Shown here piece after piece: positions 37,482 through 45,914 of a stretch of 64,000 nucleotides of DNA. The position numbers were made by a program, and so were the translations under genes. The first letter of the stretch is position 1. The number at the start of each line of letters is the position of its first letter. The stretch is taken from positions 186,001 through 250,000 of the forward strand of contig NZ_SMYZ01000004.1 of the NCBI RefSeq assembly GCF_004919685.1. The letters run 5' to 3'. This DNA comes from Mesorhizobium norvegicum. GTDB lineage: Bacteria; Pseudomonadota; Alphaproteobacteria; Rhizobiales; Rhizobiaceae. The notes beneath the pieces were generated by a model that saw only the letters and a list, made by a program, of their open reading frames with translations, was not told the DNA's origin and made no database searches.

Positions 37482-39871
37482 CGCACAGTATCGACACGAG
37501 CTTCAGGCAGAAGAAGCAGGCGCGCCTTGCGCTTCGCAGACGCAAGCTCTGGCGCCGGCTGCTTGCCGGTCTTGCCGCGATTGTCATGCTGTCGATCGCC
37601 GTGGGCTTCTACCTTACCGCGGACTATTGGTCGTTCGGCGACGAAGACGAAGAACTCCACGCGGTCGAAGGGGTGGACGACGTACCGGCCGATGCATCGG
37701 TCTATGTGCCTGCCATCATCGACCTTGCCGGGGACCCGATGTGGATTACCCTTGCCCCCGACGCCGACACCACGTCGAAGGGCCATTCGATCGCGAGGCC
37801 GGCGGATCTCGATCAGGCCGGGGTTTCTCCGCAGATCGAAATCCTGTCGGATGTGATGCTCAGCGCTAGCGAAAAATTCATGACGACAATACCGTCGACG
37901 CAGGAGGACTTCGCATTCTTCCAGGCGCAACGGCAGACCCCCCCGCCGCCGTCCAACGATCTGCAGGTCGATCTTCAGCCACCGGCGGGGGATCTGCAGA
38001 ACGATCTTCAGCCCTCGCCTGCTCCCAACGAGGCTCCGGCTGCCGCGGGACAGCAGATGGGCACCGACGATCCCGAAGCCGGCTGGGGTGAAACAATCGA
38101 TGCAGGCGAGGCAGCCCTCCCCGCATTCCAGAAGACACAGATCGAAAACAACACGAGTGTCGCAACCGTCACGAATGAGTATCAGCGGTTCGAGGCGACC
38201 GAAGACACGTTCGTGAAAATCCTCAACGACCGCAGTTTGGACAGTGTTGCGCTCGATGCCCATTTCTCCGCCGAGGACGCCAAGCTGGCAGGCGAAGCGC
38301 TGAAGGCGCTTTTCAACCGGGAAGGCCTGGAACCGGGTTATGTCGTCGCCATGCGTGGTTTCAGGCCGACGCGCGAGACGACAACAATGTCGCTCATGCA
38401 GGTGTCGATCTACGCCAAGAACGTCTTTGTCGGCACGCTGACGCGCAACGCCGCGGGCGCATTCGTATCGGGTGTCGATCCCTGGGTCCGCGAAGATCTG
38501 TTCAACTATTCGGGCGCACCGGAGGAAGGCACGCACAAGCGGCAGTATCGCCTGCTCGATGCAATCTATTCGACGGCGGCGCGCAACAAAGTCCCGACCG
38601 GCGTGATCGGCGAAGCAATCATGTACCTGTCGAGAGGACAGGATCTGGACGCCTTCGCCAGCGAGGACCAGCGCCTTGTCCTGATCTATTCGCAAACGCC
38701 GCGCGGCAAGAGCGAGACCGACGGACGCGTGCTGTATGTCGGTGTGCAGGGCACTGAAAAGAGCCTCGAATGCTTCGTCTTCCAGCAAAGCGACGGTCAG
38801 TTTGCATGCGTTACCGGCGATGATCAGGTTCGTTCGCTGACGGTCACCAACGGCATGGTCACGCCGGTCAACGGGGTCATGACGTCCACCTTCGGTCCAC
38901 GCAAGCACCCAATTCTGGGCGTGGTTCGCATCCACAAGGGCGTCGATTGGGCGGCCCCCGTGGGTACGCCGATCGCAGCCGCCTTCGACGGCGAGATCAC
39001 CTTCCAGGGTGACGGCGGCGGTTACGGCAATTTGGTGAAGATTGCGCATCCCAACGGACGCGAGACGCGCTACGCGCATATGCAAAAATTCGCCATTGCG
39101 AGCGGCGTCGGCACCAAGGTGAAGGCCGGCGACGTCATTGGCTATATCGGCACCACTGGGCTTTCGACCGGCCCGCACCTGCATTTCGAGCTCTACCAGA
39201 ACGGCGAGGCGATCGATCCGCTGGGGACGATCACCACGGTCGCCACCTATGATACTGGCAATTCTGGCAATTCCGGCGATGTCGCTGTCGAAACGCTGAC
39301 CGAGCGTATCGTTCATGTCGAAAGTGGCGGCAGCGCCCGCGCCAAGAACCCGAATTCTTCAGCGACCGGCGCCGGCCAGTTCATAACGAAGACCTGGATC
39401 CGGATGATGAACACCTACCGCCCTGAACTGGCACGAACGCTGTCGACGGCCGACCTGCTCGCTCTGCGCTACGACGCCACGATCTCGCGCGAGATGGTGC
39501 GAAATCTGGCGCGGGAAGGCGAAGCCTATCTTCGGGCACGCGGCCATCAAATCACAGCCGGCCGGCTCTATCTCTGCCATTTCCTGGGCATGGAAGGCGC
39601 GCATCAGGTGCTGTCGGCGTCGGGTTCGGCGCAATTGAGCGCCGTGCTCGGGTCCGCTGTCATTCAAGCCAACCCCTTTCTCACGGGCAAGACCGCCGCC
39701 TATGTCGTGGATTGGGCAGAAAGGAAGATGGGCCAGAAGGTTGCTCGCGTGGCGACTGACGCCAGCCAGCAGACAACCAGCACGACGGAAATCCGCCAGA
39801 CATCGCCGGAGTTCGAAAAATACAAGCAAGCCGTCACGGCCGTCATAAGCTCGATTCAGAATACGCTTTGA
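37478..39871 (+). CDS. Bifunctional peptidoglycan hydrolase: M23 peptidase plus lytic-transglycosylase-like domain
   Basis: A 797-residue membrane-anchored wall enzyme. Start GTG 37478 overlaps the DUF1036 stop and has GGAAG about 9 nt upstream. Membrane segment at about residues 27-47, an acidic/Pro-rich region with a DLQxDLQP repeat (about 160-185), a central region (about 220-430), an M23 LytM domain with zinc ligands His486 and Asp490 (IHKGVDWA) and HLH at 567-569, then a C-terminal SLT-like domain with Glu615 in HVESGGSARAKNP and a GAGQFITKTWIRM match. It would cut both the peptide cross-links and the glycan strands, and is a good candidate for opening the wall for T6SS assembly. Confidence 0.88.
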   Translation: MTHSIDTSFRQKKQARLALRRRKLWRRLLAGLAAIVMLSIAVGFYLTADYWSFGDEDEELHAVEGVDDVPADASVYVPAIIDLAGDPMWITLAPDADTTSKGHSIARPADLDQAGVSPQIEILSDVMLSASEKFMTTIPSTQEDFAFFQAQRQTPPPPSNDLQVDLQPPAGDLQNDLQPSPAPNEAPAAAGQQMGTDDPEAGWGETIDAGEAALPAFQKTQIENNTSVATVTNEYQRFEATEDTFVKILNDRSLDSVALDAHFSAEDAKLAGEALKALFNREGLEPGYVVAMRGFRPTRETTTMSLMQVSIYAKNVFVGTLTRNAAGAFVSGVDPWVREDLFNYSGAPEEGTHKRQYRLLDAIYSTAARNKVPTGVIGEAIMYLSRGQDLDAFASEDQRLVLIYSQTPRGKSETDGRVLYVGVQGTEKSLECFVFQQSDGQFACVTGDDQVRSLTVTNGMVTPVNGVMTSTFGPRKHPILGVVRIHKGVDWAAPVGTPIAAAFDGEITFQGDGGGYGNLVKIAHPNGRETRYAHMQKFAIASGVGTKVKAGDVIGYIGTTGLSTGPHLHFELYQNGEAIDPLGTITTVATYDTGNSGNSGDVAVETLTERIVHVESGGSARAKNPNSSATGAGQFITKTWIRMMNTYRPELARTLSTADLLALRYDATISREMVRNLAREGEAYLRARGHQITAGRLYLCHFLGMEGAHQVLSASGSAQLSAVLGSAVIQANPFLTGKTAAYVVDWAERKMGQKVARVATDASQQTTSTTEIRQTSPEFEKYKQAVTAVISSIQNTL

Positions 39872-39906
39872 ACCTGCCTGTCACGGCATTAGTCGCTCAG
39901 ACTATT

Positions 39907-39930
39907 GGTGTCACCATAGGCACCTTTTTT
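39907..39930 (+). terminator. Intrinsic terminator after the T6SS hydrolase gene
   Basis: GGTGTC (39907-39912) pairs with GGCACC (39919-39924), with one G-T wobble and a 6-base loop, followed by six T residues (39925-39930). It lies 36 nt after the hydrolase stop and ends the second T6SS module. Confidence 0.7.
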
Positions 39931-40069
39931 CGGGTCCTGTGTGAACCAAAACCGTGGTCGAGACCACATACGCTCGAGAGCCATCTTTTGGCACAAGCGA
40001 CCCAGTCGCTGACGAAATTAAGCATGCGCAGACATCAACAGTGCACCCTGGTGGGTAGAGGGCTGGTCC

Positions 40070-41695
40070 ATGAAAGCGTTCACAGTGTTTCTGAGCGGGA
40101 TTATCCTGTTTTTCCTTGCCGTCCTCGGCGCCCAGGCTGCCGCGCCTGACACCAAGCGCGTCGCGCTGGTGATCGGCAACAGCAACTATGTCCATGCGGT
40201 TACCTTGCCCAACCCCGCCAACGATGCCCACCTCATCGCATCGACGCTGCGCAATGCCGGCTTCGAGGTGATCGAAGGGGTCGACCAGGACAATGCAGGC
40301 ATGCACAGCCTCATCAGCCGGTTTACCGAGCAATCCTACGACGCGGACGTCGCGGTCATTTTCTATGCCGGTCACGGCATGCAGGTCGACGGCAAGAACT
40401 ACCTGATACCGGTCGACGCCGAATTGACGTCGCCGGCCTATCTCAAGACCCGTACCATTCAGATCGACGACTTCATGGCTGCGTTACCGCCCGACCCGGC
40501 GATTGGCGTCATCATCCTCGATGCCTGCCGCGACAATCCGCTGGCAAGGACGCTGGCGGCCTCGCTGCCGAAAAGCCGCTCCACCTCGCTGGGCACAGGT
40601 CTGGCGCCGGTCGAAGCAATATCGGACGGCGTCGGCACCGGCGGTCTCCTGATTGCCTATGCAACGGATCCGGGCGCCATCGCCTTCGACGGCAACGGGG
40701 TCGACAGTCCTTACTCAACAGCGCTGGCCAGGCACCTGACCGAACCCGGCGTCGAAATCCAGAGCGCGCTGACGCGCGTGCGCGGCGAAGTGACCGAAAC
40801 CACGCAAGGTCGCCAGCGGCCTTGGCATAACGCATCGCTGGGACGCGAGGTTTTCCTGGGAAAACCGGGCGCGGCAGCGGCGCCTGCTGCAAATCCCGTG
40901 GCTGACGCATCGAGCGACGCAGCGACATCCTCTCCCGCCCCCGTTGCCAGTGGTCCGCCTTCGTGGGAAGTCGAGCAACGTCTTTGGGATGAGGCTTCGA
41001 AGCACAATTCTGTTCCGTTCTACCAAGCCTATCTCGACCAGTTTCCTAACGGTCGCTTCGCCACTGTGGCGCGGCTGAACGTCGACGAATTGAACGACCC
41101 GAAAGCTCAAAACCGGCAGGTCGCGGCACTTGATGCGGACCAGGCGAACGCCAGTTCCGGCTCTGCCGTGCGCACCTCGGTCGGCGTCCCGGACGAGGTG
41201 AAGCAAACACCGGGCACCGAGTTGACGGAAGGTGCCATTGGCCTCGACCGCCAGGGTCGCATCGACCTGCAATTGCGCATCGAAGCGTTGGGCAACGAGC
41301 TTGGCCACGTCGACGGAAACTTAGGCCCACAGACCCGCCAGGCGATCGGCATCTGGCAAGTGAAGAACGGCCTGCCGCAGACCAGCTATCTGACGCGCCA
41401 GCAACTGGCGTTCCTCGTGATCCAGACAGATCCGATGATGGAAGCCGTGCGTGCCAGACATGCTGCCGATCAGGCCCGTGCGACACAGCCGAAAAAGCAG
41501 GTGGTACAGAAGGTCCGCACGCAGAGACCGGTGGCACGGAAACCCCGCAAACAACAGCAGGCCGTTCAGAAGTGGCGCAACCGCGAGATCATAGTGCGGC
41601 AGGATGATCCTCCGCCACGCCGATACAATAACGACTTCCTCGCCAAAGCACTGATCTTCGGCGCCGGTGTGGCCGTGGGCGGCGTGCTCAAATAG
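40070..41695 (+). CDS. Exported caspase-family protein with peptidoglycan-binding-like domain
   Basis: A 541-residue protein with a signal peptide (about residues 1-23, ending AQAAA). Caspase p20-like domain (about 28-265): VALVIGNSNY, catalytic His102 in YAGHGMQ and Cys153 in LDACRDNP, both intact. After a Pro/Ala linker, a helical segment (WEVEQRLWDEASKHN) and a domain at about residues 385-455 with VDGNLGPQTRQAIGIWQ resemble peptidoglycan-binding-1; the C-terminus is Lys/Arg/Gln-rich with a final hydrophobic stretch. Substrate unknown. It lies alone on the plus strand behind the terminator. Confidence 0.88.
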   Translation: MKAFTVFLSGIILFFLAVLGAQAAAPDTKRVALVIGNSNYVHAVTLPNPANDAHLIASTLRNAGFEVIEGVDQDNAGMHSLISRFTEQSYDADVAVIFYAGHGMQVDGKNYLIPVDAELTSPAYLKTRTIQIDDFMAALPPDPAIGVIILDACRDNPLARTLAASLPKSRSTSLGTGLAPVEAISDGVGTGGLLIAYATDPGAIAFDGNGVDSPYSTALARHLTEPGVEIQSALTRVRGEVTETTQGRQRPWHNASLGREVFLGKPGAAAAPAANPVADASSDAATSSPAPVASGPPSWEVEQRLWDEASKHNSVPFYQAYLDQFPNGRFATVARLNVDELNDPKAQNRQVAALDADQANASSGSAVRTSVGVPDEVKQTPGTELTEGAIGLDRQGRIDLQLRIEALGNELGHVDGNLGPQTRQAIGIWQVKNGLPQTSYLTRQQLAFLVIQTDPMMEAVRARHAADQARATQPKKQVVQKVRTQRPVARKPRKQQQAVQKWRNREIIVRQDDPPPRRYNNDFLAKALIFGAGVAVGGVLK

Positions 41696-41708
41696 TGACA
41701 GCTGCGCG

Positions 41709-42245
41709 CTATTGCGTCTTTATCCGCATTTCCACGCGGCGGTTGACGGGGTCGTACGGGTTGGGGCTGCGCGGATTCTTTTCGCCCATGCCGATCGCGT
41801 TGATGCGGGCAGGCTCGACACCGCTGGCCGTCAGGAAGGCAGCCACCGATTGCGCCCGCCGTTGCGACAGGCCTTCATTGTAGTGCACCGTGCCGGTGGC
41901 GTCGGTGAAACCTTCGACGACGAAGTTGAATGTGCTCAGCCGGTTGTCCTTCAGCGCTTTGGCGAACTCGCCCAGTTCAGCGCGCGCAGTGGTGTCGAGC
42001 TCGGCCGAATCCAACCCGAAATTGATCAGCATATCGAGGCTGGATTTTTCTCCCGGCGCGTCTTTCGCCTTGCTCTTGCTTTTGCACTCCTCCTCGGTGC
42101 CTACACAAATTCCTCGCGACTTGCCGAGGTCAGCCGCTCCGGTAAAAAACTTCACGATGTCTTCTGATTTCTGAACAGGGTCGGCGGAAGCGTGGGTCGA
42201 GAAAAACACGACCGCCAACACAAAGGCTGAACTGCCCCACTGCAT
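41709..42245 (-). CDS. Small OmpA-domain envelope protein
   Basis: A 178-residue exported protein: signal peptide about residues 1-21 (STHASA), a short Lys/Ser/Glu-rich segment with two Cys residues (GICVGTEEECKSKSK) and an OmpA-like peptidoglycan-binding domain (about 68-178) with INFGLDSAEL, VEGFTDATG, NEGLSQRRAQ and NRRVEMRI. AGGAG precedes the ATG. Convergent with the caspase at 40070 (13-nt gap) and divergent from the DUF6931 gene. Confidence 0.85.
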   Translation of the reverse strand: MQWGSSAFVLAVVFFSTHASADPVQKSEDIVKFFTGAADLGKSRGICVGTEEECKSKSKAKDAPGEKSSLDMLINFGLDSAELDTTARAELGEFAKALKDNRLSTFNFVVEGFTDATGTVHYNEGLSQRRAQSVAAFLTASGVEPARINAIGMGEKNPRSPNPYDPVNRRVEMRIKTQ

Positions 42246-42435
42246 AGCGGTTACTCCTGCTTGAGCATCCGATTTCGATGGTGGTGATCATACCAAACTC
42301 CGAGGCAATTGTCTGTCGATAAACGCCAGGGATAGGGCAGCGCCGGCAGTTGTTGCAGCGTCACCGGTTGAGACTTGACCCGCGCCGCGCCTGGGGCTTG
42401 AGTGGCCAAAGCTCCTCGATGAAAGCGTGGCGGTC

Positions 42436-43029
42436 ATGGCCAACGGGCTTCGATTCAAAACGGCACGGGATCTCTTCACGGTTTGTCCCGCTATTGCCCG
42501 GGACATGAGAACCCTTCCAACCGAACAGCAGTCGATCGAGTTTTGCCGCGACCTCCTCGCCGGGCGCGTTCCCGAGGAGGCGATCACGTTCTGTGCCTAC
42601 CTGCTTCCCGATCGGGCCGCGGTGTGGTGGGCGCATGAATGCCTGAGCCATCTGAGCGAGCTGCTCGATGGAACTGATCACGAGTTGCTCGCCTATGTTC
42701 GCGACTGGGTCGGTGAACCGAACAGCCCCCACCATCGCGCCACGGTGAGCCAGGCTGAGGCAACGCAGCCGACAACGCCGGGCGCCTGGATTGCCCTGGC
42801 GGCGGGATGGCCTGATAATGGTTCTGTTGCTGGCGGATCTGTTGTCGGCGCAGAAGCACCATCGGCCTTGCAGCCGTTTCCCGCCGCCCATGCAGTCAAT
42901 GCCGGGATTCTGGCCGGGCTGGCGCGTGTCGCACTCGCGGACCGCTTTGCCGTTCTTTCCGCGTTTGTCGAAATGGGCATCCAGATGGCCGAGATCGAGG
43001 CGCTGCGCCAATCGGCGGATGCCTACTAG
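42436..43029 (+). CDS. DUF6931-like protein
   Basis: A cytoplasmic protein of 197 residues from ATG 42436; a GTG three codons earlier (42427) is an alternative start. The N-terminal half LRFKTARDLFTVCPAIARDM and FCAYLLPDRAAVWWAHECL resemble the DUF6931 family, known from T6SS neighbourhoods but without function. The C-terminal half is Ala/Gly-rich and ends in a helix. It is divergent from the OmpA gene and convergent with the CxxCH caspase gene. Confidence 0.6.
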   Translation: MANGLRFKTARDLFTVCPAIARDMRTLPTEQQSIEFCRDLLAGRVPEEAITFCAYLLPDRAAVWWAHECLSHLSELLDGTDHELLAYVRDWVGEPNSPHHRATVSQAEATQPTTPGAWIALAAGWPDNGSVAGGSVVGAEAPSALQPFPAAHAVNAGILAGLARVALADRFAVLSAFVEMGIQMAEIEALRQSADAY

Positions 43030-43065
43030 GGCCTCTATCCGACAGAAATCGGACGGATGTCTGCC

Positions 43066-44310
43066 TTACTTGCAGCCACCTTGAGCCCATTTGGCAAGCG
43101 CCACCTTGAAGCGGGTTCCAAGCGGATGTTGCAGGCGCAAGACGGAGACATCGTTGGTGGCGAAATTCTTCGCCTGTTCGCACAGCCGTGCCTCGTCCCA
43201 TTCATGGCAGCCGTCGCAGTGCTTGCCCTCCCACACCGACTTGTCCAATCCCTCCACCGGGCTGAACAGGGGCTTGCCCTTGATCAGCTGGGCGATGCTC
43301 TTGCCGTCGATTGCCGGATCGCCGAAATCGATCGGATGGTCGAAAAAGATCGGATCGTCCGAAGCCAGCCTGGGGATCTTCTGACGCAGCGCATCGAGCG
43401 CAAGCTGATCGTCACTTTGGCCCGATGCGCTTGCAGCGCCGGTGTTGCGCGCGTCGGAGCCGCCTTCGGTCTGAGGTGCGCTCGCCTCGCCGACGATCAA
43501 TGGCGCATTGAGATCGACCTTGTGCAGAACGACCTCCTTGGTCAGCGAAACGTTGATCCAGGGGCGCTGCTTGCCGGAGGTTGCCTTGAAGACGTCGCTG
43601 GTGACCCTGTTCATAGCCTCGGTGATGGAGACGTTGGATTCACCGATATGCTGGAGGAGCGCCGAGGTGAAAGGCGAATGTTCGCCCGACCCGTCATAGG
43701 AGAGTTGATTGGGACTGGCAGCGAAAGCGACGAGCGTGCCGGCGCCACCGTTCTCTATCGGGATCTCGGCAAGGCCGCTGCTTGCGCCGTTGACGCCCGC
43801 GGTCTTGGCCAGCACCTCGGCGAGAGGATTGTCGCGGCAAGCGTCGAGAAACACCAGCCTGATGCTGGTCTCGCGCGACATCTGTCGCAAAACGAAATCA
43901 ACCGACACGGCCTCGAAGTCGAGGGAGGTTTCGTCCTCCAGCGCGGCGTCGACTGGAAGCAGGTAGTTCTTGCCCGCAACCTGCAAGCCGTGGCCAGCGT
44001 AGAAGAACAGCGCGATATCGGCACCGCGCACCTGTTTTGCGAACTGGGCGATCGTCGCCTGCGTCTGCGGCTTGGTCAGATCGAAGCCGGAAACCACCTC
44101 GAAGTCGAGCTTCTTCAAGCGCTCGGCCATGGCCTGAGCGTCGCGCACCGGATTGGCAAGCGGCGCCGCGTGCTGGTACTGGGAGTTGCCGAGGACAAGT
44201 GCTACGCGGCGCTCGGCACTGGCGGCCGTCAACGTCAAAAGCAAGGCGAGCGCCGCAAACCCAGCGGCGCGAAAGAAGCCACCGCAACGGGCAATCAGAT
44301 CGCACCCCAC
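43066..44310 (-). CDS. Exported caspase-family protein with C-terminal CxxCH motif
   Basis: A 414-residue protein. The start chosen is GTG 44310, 7 nt after the stop of the upstream OmpA gene, with GAGG about 8 nt before; this gives a signal peptide ending near residue 30 (LTLTAASA). Caspase domain (about 33-270) with VALVLGNSQY, His107 in YAGHGLQ and Cys158 in LDACRDNP. The C-terminal 60 residues contain Cys365-x-x-Cys368-His369, a c-type haem attachment motif, plus two more Cys residues. No Met that is an obvious sixth ligand follows, so haem binding is open. Last gene of a four-gene minus-strand operon. Confidence 0.85.
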   Translation of the reverse strand: MGCDLIARCGGFFRAAGFAALALLLTLTAASAERRVALVLGNSQYQHAAPLANPVRDAQAMAERLKKLDFEVVSGFDLTKPQTQATIAQFAKQVRGADIALFFYAGHGLQVAGKNYLLPVDAALEDETSLDFEAVSVDFVLRQMSRETSIRLVFLDACRDNPLAEVLAKTAGVNGASSGLAEIPIENGGAGTLVAFAASPNQLSYDGSGEHSPFTSALLQHIGESNVSITEAMNRVTSDVFKATSGKQRPWINVSLTKEVVLHKVDLNAPLIVGEASAPQTEGGSDARNTGAASASGQSDDQLALDALRQKIPRLASDDPIFFDHPIDFGDPAIDGKSIAQLIKGKPLFSPVEGLDKSVWEGKHCDGCHEWDEARLCEQAKNFATNDVSVLRLQHPLGTRFKVALAKWAQGGCK

Positions 44311-44317
44311 CGGAACC

Positions 44318-45418
44318 TCAGAGCTTGGTGGCGGAAAACTCGATCCGCCGATTGAGCGCCTTGTTCTTGGACGTATCGTTGGCGGCAACCGGCCGCTCCT
44401 CGCCGTAGCCGGTCGCTGTGATCTGCGTGCGAGGAATGCCCGCGGCAACAATAGCGTCGGCAACCGCCTGGGCCCGCCGCTCCGACAGCTGCTTGTTCGC
44501 CTCCGGCGACCCGTCGGAATCGGTGTAGCCGGAGACCTCGACCTTGAGACTCGGGCATTTGCCGACGACACCTTCGACCTCCGTCAGCAACGGGCGGCTC
44601 TTCGCATCGAGCCGCGCGCTGGCCGGCCGGAAGTAGATGGCGCCGGTGCGTGAGAGCACGGCAAACCTGTTCAGGCATTCCTCATCGCTGAAGTTCACCT
44701 TGGCGGCGTCGGTGGCCACGGGGCCCACATCGGCCGAAGTCGCCGCGGCGGTTTGGGTGGCGGCTGGTTTGCTGCCGTCGGCGGTGAAGACGAAATCGAA
44801 CGACACCGACGCGGTGGGCACGATGTTGGTCACATTGGCCGCCTGCTGGAGTTTGTCGACGTTCGGCAGCAGGCCGAAATCCTCCACATGGACAGCGACC
44901 GGAGCCTCCGAAGCGACCGACACCATGGTGTCGCTGATCATGGTGACGACGATGCCGGCCTCGAGGTCCTTGTCGACGCCGTGCAGATTGAGACGGAAAG
45001 GCAAAGTTGACTTCACCCTGCGCTTTGTCGCGAGATCGGCAAATGCGGCGGGATCCACCTTGGCCGTCAGCTCGGCCGTCGGGTATTTGAATGTCTCGAA
45101 GAACAGGAAGCGCATGCGGACATTGCGCAGGTCGACGCCGGTATCGACCGAATTGAGGTCGAACGTGACCTTGGCATCACCCGCCGAGCTGAGCGTGCCG
45201 GTGATGTTCCTGATCTTGTTTGTCTCGACGATCGTGTTCTTCTTCACCGACTGATAGGTGATGACTGAAGCCGTGGGATCGAGCGTCCAGTTCGGCGCGG
45301 CGTTGGCGGCTTGCGATCCGAGCAGCAGCAAGCCGGAAAGCGCGACGATCAGGCCTAGACCTCGTGCGGCGGGGCCTTTCAGCCCCGTCTTCCACCAGAA
45401 TGCGACGACTTCGAACAT
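44318..45418 (-). CDS. OmpA-domain protein with N-terminal YceI-like domain
   Basis: A 366-residue exported protein. ATG 45418 has GGGGCG upstream and gives a long N-region and signal peptide ending at about residue 40 (SQAANA). The next 175 residues (WTLDPTASVITYQSVKKN..., RFLFFETFKYPTAELTAKVD, LPFRLNLHGVDKDL) look like the YceI lipocalin-like fold that binds lipids or isoprenoids. A Thr/Ala linker leads to an OmpA-like domain (about 255-366) with FRPASARLD, VSGYTDSDG and NKQLSERRAQ. It sits between the lipoprotein and the CxxCH caspase in the same operon. Confidence 0.8.
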   Translation of the reverse strand: MFEVVAFWWKTGLKGPAARGLGLIVALSGLLLLGSQAANAAPNWTLDPTASVITYQSVKKNTIVETNKIRNITGTLSSAGDAKVTFDLNSVDTGVDLRNVRMRFLFFETFKYPTAELTAKVDPAAFADLATKRRVKSTLPFRLNLHGVDKDLEAGIVVTMISDTMVSVASEAPVAVHVEDFGLLPNVDKLQQAANVTNIVPTASVSFDFVFTADGSKPAATQTAAATSADVGPVATDAAKVNFSDEECLNRFAVLSRTGAIYFRPASARLDAKSRPLLTEVEGVVGKCPSLKVEVSGYTDSDGSPEANKQLSERRAQAVADAIVAAGIPRTQITATGYGEERPVAANDTSKNKALNRRIEFSATKL

Positions 45419-45606
45419 GGAACGCCCCTGCCCAGGACCACCGTATCGACACGACACCTGGCGGGAGCATAGAGCACTTGCGACTGGTTGGCGAGCAGTT
45501 GCAACCGGTCTTCCGGTCAAGGTCCGAGCTGCGGAGCTGGTGTGCCAAATGGCAGCAGGCGGCCACGGCAAGCGGTGCCGCGAAACCTTGACCTGCTGTC
45601 AAGCGC

Positions 45607-45897
45607 TCATCCCCAGCCGCCGCTGCCTCCACCGCCGCTGCCTCCACCGCCATTGCCACCGCCCATAGGTGGAACGATGACAGGTGCGGTTTCCTCAGTC
45701 GGTTTGACGAGTTTCTTGGCGACGATCTTCTTCTGGCTGATCTTTGGCGTGGTCGTCGTGCGAATGAGCTTCGGCCTGTGCTTTGTCGTCGTCACCGTCG
45801 GTTCGGCCTTGGGCGCGACGGACATGCAGCCCGTTACTGCCGCCAGAGCGCCGGATAGAACTGTGGCGATCAATGCCTGCTTCACTGCCCTGCCCAC
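45607..45897 (-). CDS. Small Gly-rich lipoprotein
   Basis: A 96-residue protein. GTG 45897 has an AGGAGG site 6 nt before it; a TTG at 45918 would overlap the preceding gene. Signal peptide with lipobox AVTGC (Cys at about residue 24), a basic Thr/Lys-rich middle, and a C-terminal Gly/Ser run (GGGNGGGGSGGGGSGGWG). No known family. It lies 18 nt after the caspase-Sel1 gene and ahead of the OmpA gene, suggesting a small outer-membrane partner of the caspase proteins. Confidence 0.7.
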   Translation of the reverse strand: MGRAVKQALIATVLSGALAAVTGCMSVAPKAEPTVTTTKHRPKLIRTTTTPKISQKKIVAKKLVKPTEETAPVIVPPMGGGNGGGGSGGGGSGGWG

Positions 45898-45914
45898 GAT
45901 TGCCTCCTCATTGA

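Noticed and set aside
43030..43065. Short ATCCG/CGGAT stem between convergent genes
   Set aside because: Only 5 bp with competing pairings and no T run.
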